DNA from: Phallusia fumigata
Lineage: Eukaryota; Chordata; Ascidiacea; Phlebobranchia; Ascidiidae
DNA length: 26,992 nt
Assembly: GCA_008931825.1 (NCBI GenBank)
Contig: QXVZ01017251.1
Span: 1 to 26,992 of the forward strand
Direction of reading: 5' to 3'
The position numbers were made by a program, and so were the translations under genes. The notes under the pieces are model-generated. The model saw nothing but the letters and a program-made list of their open reading frames with translations, had not been told where the DNA came from and ran no database searches. Shown here one piece after another: positions 21,109 to 26,992 of this stretch (position 1 is its first letter; every line of letters starts with the position of its first letter).

Positions 21109-22864
21109 CAGATCGTGACGTGTCGATTGTTTTCAATTAGTCGATAAGGCGGCGTTTGTGTGCGCTGAATCGCAATTTGTTGATGAACAAATAATTGCAT
21201 GACCCGGACTAAGCAAGAAACTCAATTACTCCCCAACTATAGTTTCGCATATAGGTCATCGTTCGGGGCTACAGCCATTTTAATGAGCTTTTAAGGGCGT
21301 TGCATTTGCAGTAAGTAGCCATAGGGTGCAATAGTGTTTTCGGGTTGCTGGCATAAAGTGACACATGCAAAAAAGGAGGGGTAACTACTTTTGAACATCA
21401 AGGGCGAGGGCAAACTCATTTTTTAGAAAGTTTTGTATTAGACGCTAACAAAACAACACTTTACTGTAGAGTTACGTAAACTTGTTTCGATGCGACGGCG
21501 TTTGAAACGTTGGTTGATTTCCGACGGACGCACCAGGGATAACACTCCAATAACGACTTTTATTACCAAAATCGTAATCATTGATACATATATTTATCTA
21601 TTATACGACGCATATTTAAATTATTGAGCGACGCCATTAAAAAATTAAAACGACGCACCAGGCCGTCGTGACGCACAGTTTAAGATCCACGGCTTTACTG
21701 AGCCACGTTAGGCATTTCATACGCTGCCCCTGCGCATCTTTGGGAATAATCATTTATGGAATAAAGCATGGGAGGGCTTACCTTTTTTGCTGGAGTCACA
21801 CAAAATATAATGCAAGCTAACACAGTTTGCGTTAATGACGTGTTTATAATTTAAAGCAAAATGATTTCGGTACACACACCAGTTTGGATCAAGATTTGAC
21901 AGATCAAGGCCAGTAAGTCTGTAAGTGGCCTGTGGGACATAGTTTTCCATCTCGGGGTTAGAGTATTACAAGGATACAAACGACAGACAGACTGAGAAAA
22001 CAACTTGATTGTTGGTTTGTTTGATATTGTTTGGCATCGCAAACGGCCCTTTTTTATGTTACCACAGGGTACAACTAAAAAATACTAAAACCGCGTAACG
22101 GTGACGGTCACATTCCCAGAAGAAGACAAAACATTCAGGTTTAATGGTGGAGACAATTAATAAGGGGCAATAACTCTTCATCGCAATCCATCATACCTCG
22201 GAGTCTGTAATTAATCCATACAGGATGCTTTATGTCTCCGACGGAGGTGTGAGGTAAAAACATCCGCATCATCGATCCATTTATCAGTGCGATTTAGATG
22301 AATTGGCGACATTGCAAGGGTTCTAGAGCTTCGACCTCTGAGAGGTCTACGTGTTATTTTAGCAATGGGCTTTGGGAAGAGGTCACCTCAAAGTGAACAT
22401 ACATGGACGTTTAACAAAGTTGTTGCGTTGGTGAAAAAAGGTTGTTTCGTGAAAACGTAAGATTTTTTAAATGGCCATGGCAATGTTGCAGCATAATGTT
22501 TTGAAAAATAATTAACATTTCTTTTAAATTCGTTGCTAAATCCATTAATTAGCACAAACTGACTTTTTTTGCTATTTATACCGAAACAAAAAACGACAAG
22601 GAAACAAAAGTGTGATTCAATGAAAACCACCAAATCGTCGCATGGTTACGTTGAAATTTACTTTGGTAGATGTCGTCAATGTGCCACGCAATTTCGACTG
22701 TCGCCTCTTAGTTTCACCTTCGTATTGCGAGCACAGTGAATCACAAAACGTTTGTCGAGTGTTTACGAAACCTCTCACAGCAGTCATTATCAGGCCGCAT
22801 CCGTCAGCTAAAATAAGACGTTGACACAAGTCAGTCTTCGCGGGCAAAAAAGAACTCAAACGTT

Positions 22865-23070
22865 CCAAAATGGCCGAAGCAACTAGGCGTTTGACCTTCC
22901 AGGCAACCTAAGCCACGCCTTCGCCACGCCGGCCACGTGACAAGAGACCAACCAATGACCGCGCAGACAAAGCTGATTCGTTCACCTCCAACCGGCATGC
23001 TGCGTTTTTCAGAGTTTACAATTAGTTCCGGGGTCTTTTGAGGGAAACAGGAAAACAAAGGGAGCAACTT
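22865..23070. promoter_or_regulatory. Promoter-like island
   Basis: A GC-richer stretch with an AAAATGGCCG (YY1-like) site near 22868, CACGTG at 22934-22939 and a CCAAT box at 22952-22956, then a TTAAGTAAGT donor-like sequence near 23070. This could be the promoter and non-coding first exon of an unidentified gene. Confidence 0.25.
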
Positions 23071-24159
23071 AAGTAAGTTAAAGAGTGCCTTTTGTTTTAT
23101 GTCTGGACTTTTAAGTTGCTGGCAACTGAAGGAGAGCGTTGATATTAAAATATTTTTGGCACGGAAGTGTAAACATCAGGTTAAACAACTTGTTTTTAAG
23201 TTAACGATCTCGATTTTCCATGTAAGTCTGTGTTGGGGGTCAACAGAAGCTGCGGACAGAATACGAGGAAGTGTTGAGGTTTCACCAGCTGATTTAGGTA
23301 CATTTGTAAAAAAATGCACAAACTATAATGTGAGTGTAAAATATACAAATCAGTTACAAAAAAAACAGTCCAAAAAAAACCTTAAAACATCCCAACGTTA
23401 CAAAAAATCGTTTCTTCCTGCTTGGGGGTAAATTTCAGAAGGTAAAGCGATCAGCAAAATGCAAAAAATGCATCATACAGCTGCCACAGCAGATGTTGGA
23501 GTTGATGACTGGAACTACACATAAGGTTCAAGGCCAAGGGGATTTGAACAACATTCGCGAATTAAAAAAGCGTTTTTCAATTCTATTTGCAACGCGCTTT
23601 ATTTTTCGTCAGTTCGTCTCCATTACGAAACTAGTTGCAAGTTTAGTAGCGTTTGGACAAAACCAAGAATTTGGCTTTAATTTTATCAACATATATTTTG
23701 GAAGTTCCGAAAACGTTAAAAACCAAGCTTCGAAATAGAAACGAGCAGCCGTTCTTAAAACATTACACATTCCGAAAGCAACTCTGCTTAGACCAAGTTA
23801 CATCACGGAAATAATATAGGCCTAAAATCATTACGATTTGGCGCATCGCGTAATAACATCCAAGCATCGTTGCAGCGCATTTAAATCATGGAAAAATACA
23901 CCAAAACAAACTCAGCTATTCCCAATCACACTCATTACATAATCATTATTCCATCAAAAAGCTCATCATAAACGCTTTTCATACATCAATTGTCGTGACT
24001 CTATGCGTCCAAATCGGATCATTAGTCTCATTTGAGTTATTTCGCCAACATCGAAAGCTTTTTAGATTTCCCTATTAGGCCAGAGGCGCGATCCATTATT
24101 TTACTTGCCACTAATTTGGTTGCCGCGCCGAGACGAACCCGCTTCGTCTGGGCGACGCG

Positions 24160-24190
24160 TCGTCACGTCACGTGACTCGAGCGGAAGTCG
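24160..24190. promoter_or_regulatory. Promoter-like site cluster
   Basis: TCACGTGA (24168-24175) and an ETS-type GCGGAAGT (24181-24188) sit together within a locally CpG-rich stretch. No gene start is evident on either side. Confidence 0.25.
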
Positions 24191-26992
24191 GAAACGTGGC
24201 TTTGAATCATTTTTCCATTTCAGTGTCGAATGTGTTGATAAACTCACGCTCGACAGTTATGTCTGCAGGAGTCATACGTTTGCGCCATGATGGGTTTTTC
24301 TGTAAGAGCAGCGCCGCAAGGGCGGCTGAGGAAGTCGATTACCATTTAACGAAACTCAAACCCGGGGGTTTTCGCAAGATGTGATAAAAGTTTCAATCAA
24401 ACTTTCTTTAAAAGCAAAATCGAAAGGAAATTGTGGCAAAACATTCGTTTGACCACCACAAAAATGTACTGTTCCGAAACATCCAAGGACGACTCAAAAA
24501 CGTTTCGATGCAGATGACATACGTAAATAAAATATTAATAAAACCGCAACGTTTCCAAATTAATAACCAATTTATTCACAAGATAAAGCTGGCCCTAAAT
24601 TTTCCTTTTCTAACATGAAATAGTAAGTTTGGGCTTTTCACCCTATAAAGTTGCACTTGATTGTTAAGACGGCTTACGTGGTTTCTACAGGGTGTCGCTG
24701 TGAAAATCTTATATCTTCGTAAACGTTTCTAGTCGTAAAATATCAGATTATCTGCGTTTGTTGTGTCTGAGAAAAAACTTTCCTTAAATACATGCTTCCG
24801 GGTCCTGGGCATCACACAGATCGATGATTTTTATGTGAAGAACTTCCTCGAAGGGCGGCAACTTCCAAATAAGGTGAAAACGAGCCAGTTCAGACGAAAC
24901 GACAAGGGGTTTGGGGGAACGTTTGGATAATGGTCTTGTGATAGTTATATTTCTTGGAATTTTTTGGTGTGCGATTGATTGCGTTTTCAGGAAACTGAGA
25001 AAAAACGCGCTCCTTTATTTACATTACGTGAGCAGAGAAAGTTTTTTTACACCTTGGTTCACACCAAGCTTACAAACTTATTGTTAAATCGCAACACTTC
25101 CCTTGTGTACCTGAAAAGCATCAAATTATACAATGTCAAGAAACAGGAAGTCTTAAGCTAAGGGAGTTTTCAAATAAGAGTTTACAAACAAAATTAAAAT
25201 ACAGGTGTCTTTATTTGTAGTTTTGTAACCAAAGGTGTAGCGAAGGCTTAGGCGGTCTGGAACGTCTTTAACTATCGGGATTTGGAGTAGAGATGACACT
25301 TTGGCAATCTCGAGAAAAGCCATAAACTTTAAATTACCTCTCAAAACATATTTCGTCACTGTCTGCCTCGAAACATCCATCAGCCTTAATAGTCGGAATT
25401 CAAAGTTTGCCATGACAGGGCGTGACGCGCAGCGACAGGTGATCCGGGTTCCCGCAAAAATCAGCGGCAGAAAACGTCTCCCCGCGTTGGCTTGCGTCCA
25501 CCTAGCGCACGTGAATCGTGACGATAAATCCAATGAGCACTACACTGCTGAGGAGTGTGGGCTCCGGTCGCGAGGTCGAAACGTGCCTCGGTGCGGGAGC
25601 TCCTTGGAAATAGGTTATGGCTCGGGGCTCGATGAGCCTTCTATAATTGAGTCTGCAACCCTGGACGAACTTTAACGAGCAGCGGTGGGCAATTAATCGT
25701 CCATTGGTGCTTTGCTTTTGGGCGCTTTTGAAATGCTGTTGGCAGCACGAGGTCTCGGCAAGGGCGTCAGTGCGGGTTATTTTCGGCCTCGCCGTGCCCA
25801 TTACGTACAGCTCGGTTGGCACGTTTGCTGACGCCAGCAACATTTGAACGCCTCCGGATCGTGTCAGACTGTGAGCGGCCGCACCTTGCTAGATAAATCG
25901 GAAGAACCTCTATGCCTTCTGTTTCCTAAAAAATGACATTTTCACGGGATGAATTTTCCTTTTACCTGTATCATTTGACGCGGTTATAATTACACATAAC
26001 CTCTAAAGGGAACACATATTTCTTTCATCTTTTTTCGTTTTCGATTAAATGTCAGTTTGCATACACTTTTCGGTCAAACCAAAGTCTTTTTTCAAATTTC
26101 ACACATGATAGATGAGTATCTAAAGTTTTTTACCCAAGTTTGTCAGTTGAATAACTCCAGGCTTCCAAAACGAAATGATTGAACCTTTAGCATGGGCGCA
26201 ACACGTTGGGACAGGGGACAGTTTTCCCCAGAAATCCCGAAAAATGTGCTTTATTAATTTTATATGTTCCATCAAAAAAATCTTATGAACGAAACTATGT
26301 ATGAGTTAAGGTTTGCTCCCACTTGGAAAATTTTCTGCCGGCGGCTATGGCCTTCTGTGTAAAAATGTATTGCGACTTGCAAAGGCAGCTTACTGGTAGC
26401 CTAATCCAAAAATCAGACTGTTTTAAGTCTATCCTGTCGATCAATCAAAACATCTTACGGATAGCACGATTTTCATTCCAGTATATGGCGCAGTCGAATT
26501 TCCGAAAGGTTCACGTTATTTCGAACCTCCAAGTTTCCTTTGGGTTGTTGCACGATTAAACAGCTACGCACCAGGTTTGCGTTGGATCGTGTTGTGCGCC
26601 GACAAAAGGGGACAAAACCGAAAATGTGCAACACCGCTCCTCACTGCGATTATAACGATATCTAAGGATGTTTTGTTTCAGGGATTTGCGTTCTACTTGG
26701 GCGTAAAACTTTAGCGACGTTGCTACAGCAATATAAAGTTTGATGGGTTAAACACGCCTGTGTTCACCAGATATTACCCAAGCAAACATCAACATCAAAC
26801 TTCAAGATACCAGTGAAGCATTTAGCTAAAGGGCAAGATCACAATGAGCATTATTCACGCAGACTTTGTTATGGCAAACCCGGGCGTTGTGTGACCACCG
26901 CGTCACCTACTGGCCTTTGACTGGCCCTGACCGGTTCATTCAAGTATTTTTGAATTACGAAAAAAACATATTTGATTAAATAAATGACACTT

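Larger units (their letters stand above)
19758..26992. other. Right flank without recognisable genes
   Basis: Scanned on both strands. Several frames stay open for 80-130 codons (20408-20794, 23340-23738, 25153-25533 minus, 25301-25675), but they overlap one another or lack splice context and known motifs. No RNA gene or transposon protein was recognised. Confidence 0.4.

Noticed and set aside
23500..23545. TTHKVQGQ string resembling the HKxQG motif of PIF1-like helicases
   Set aside because: No Walker A/B or other helicase motif is found nearby in any frame, so a chance match is likelier than a Helitron remnant.
25153..25850. Open frames of 113-126 codons on both strands
   Set aside because: They overlap each other on opposite strands in a GC-richer island, show no known motif, and the minus-strand TTTATT (25210-25215) lies before the frame's stop, which does not fit a real 3' end.

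Overview
This window is animal genomic DNA, most likely from an ascidian (sea squirt) close to Ciona. The genes are broken by GT-AG introns of 52 nt to about 2.5 kb, and intergenic DNA is AT-rich. One gene is clearly a metazoan H2.0/HLX homeobox gene. Three single-N joins are each flanked by near-identical tandem copies, the pattern expected when two haplotypes of a highly polymorphic animal are placed side by side. Ciona savignyi fits, but the species is inference.

Layout. (1) 356-2688, plus strand: the 3' part of a PP2C-family gene whose start lies left of the window. I rebuilt seven exons with matching phases. The product keeps the PP2C fold signature but has lost key metal-binding aspartates, so it is probably a pseudophosphatase, closest in character to PP2D1. 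(2) 3450-3927, plus: the last two coding exons of an unrecognised protein with a Ser/Pro-rich tail, separated by an apparent 31-nt intron. (3) 4283-10318: mostly non-coding, holding two of the N joins and a candidate first coding exon present in both allelic copies (7448 and 7718). (4) 10331-15574, plus: a six-exon HLX gene predicting 612 residues, with an eh1 repressor motif, a long SP-rich region and a homeodomain split over three exons. (5) 15575-26992: no recognisable gene. It holds a 1.4-kb allelic duplication around the N at 18362, a conserved 36-codon small ORF behind a TATA box, promoter-like CACGTG/CCAAT/CRE/ETS sites, and some unexplained open frames.

Nothing suggests the genes work together: the HLX gene is a developmental transcription factor, and the PP2C-like gene is unrelated to it. 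I found no tRNA, rRNA, CRISPR array, prokaryotic element or recognisable transposase. The most useful findings are the pseudophosphatase reconstruction, the HLX gene model with its possible trans-splice acceptor, and the three assembly duplications that distort this locus.
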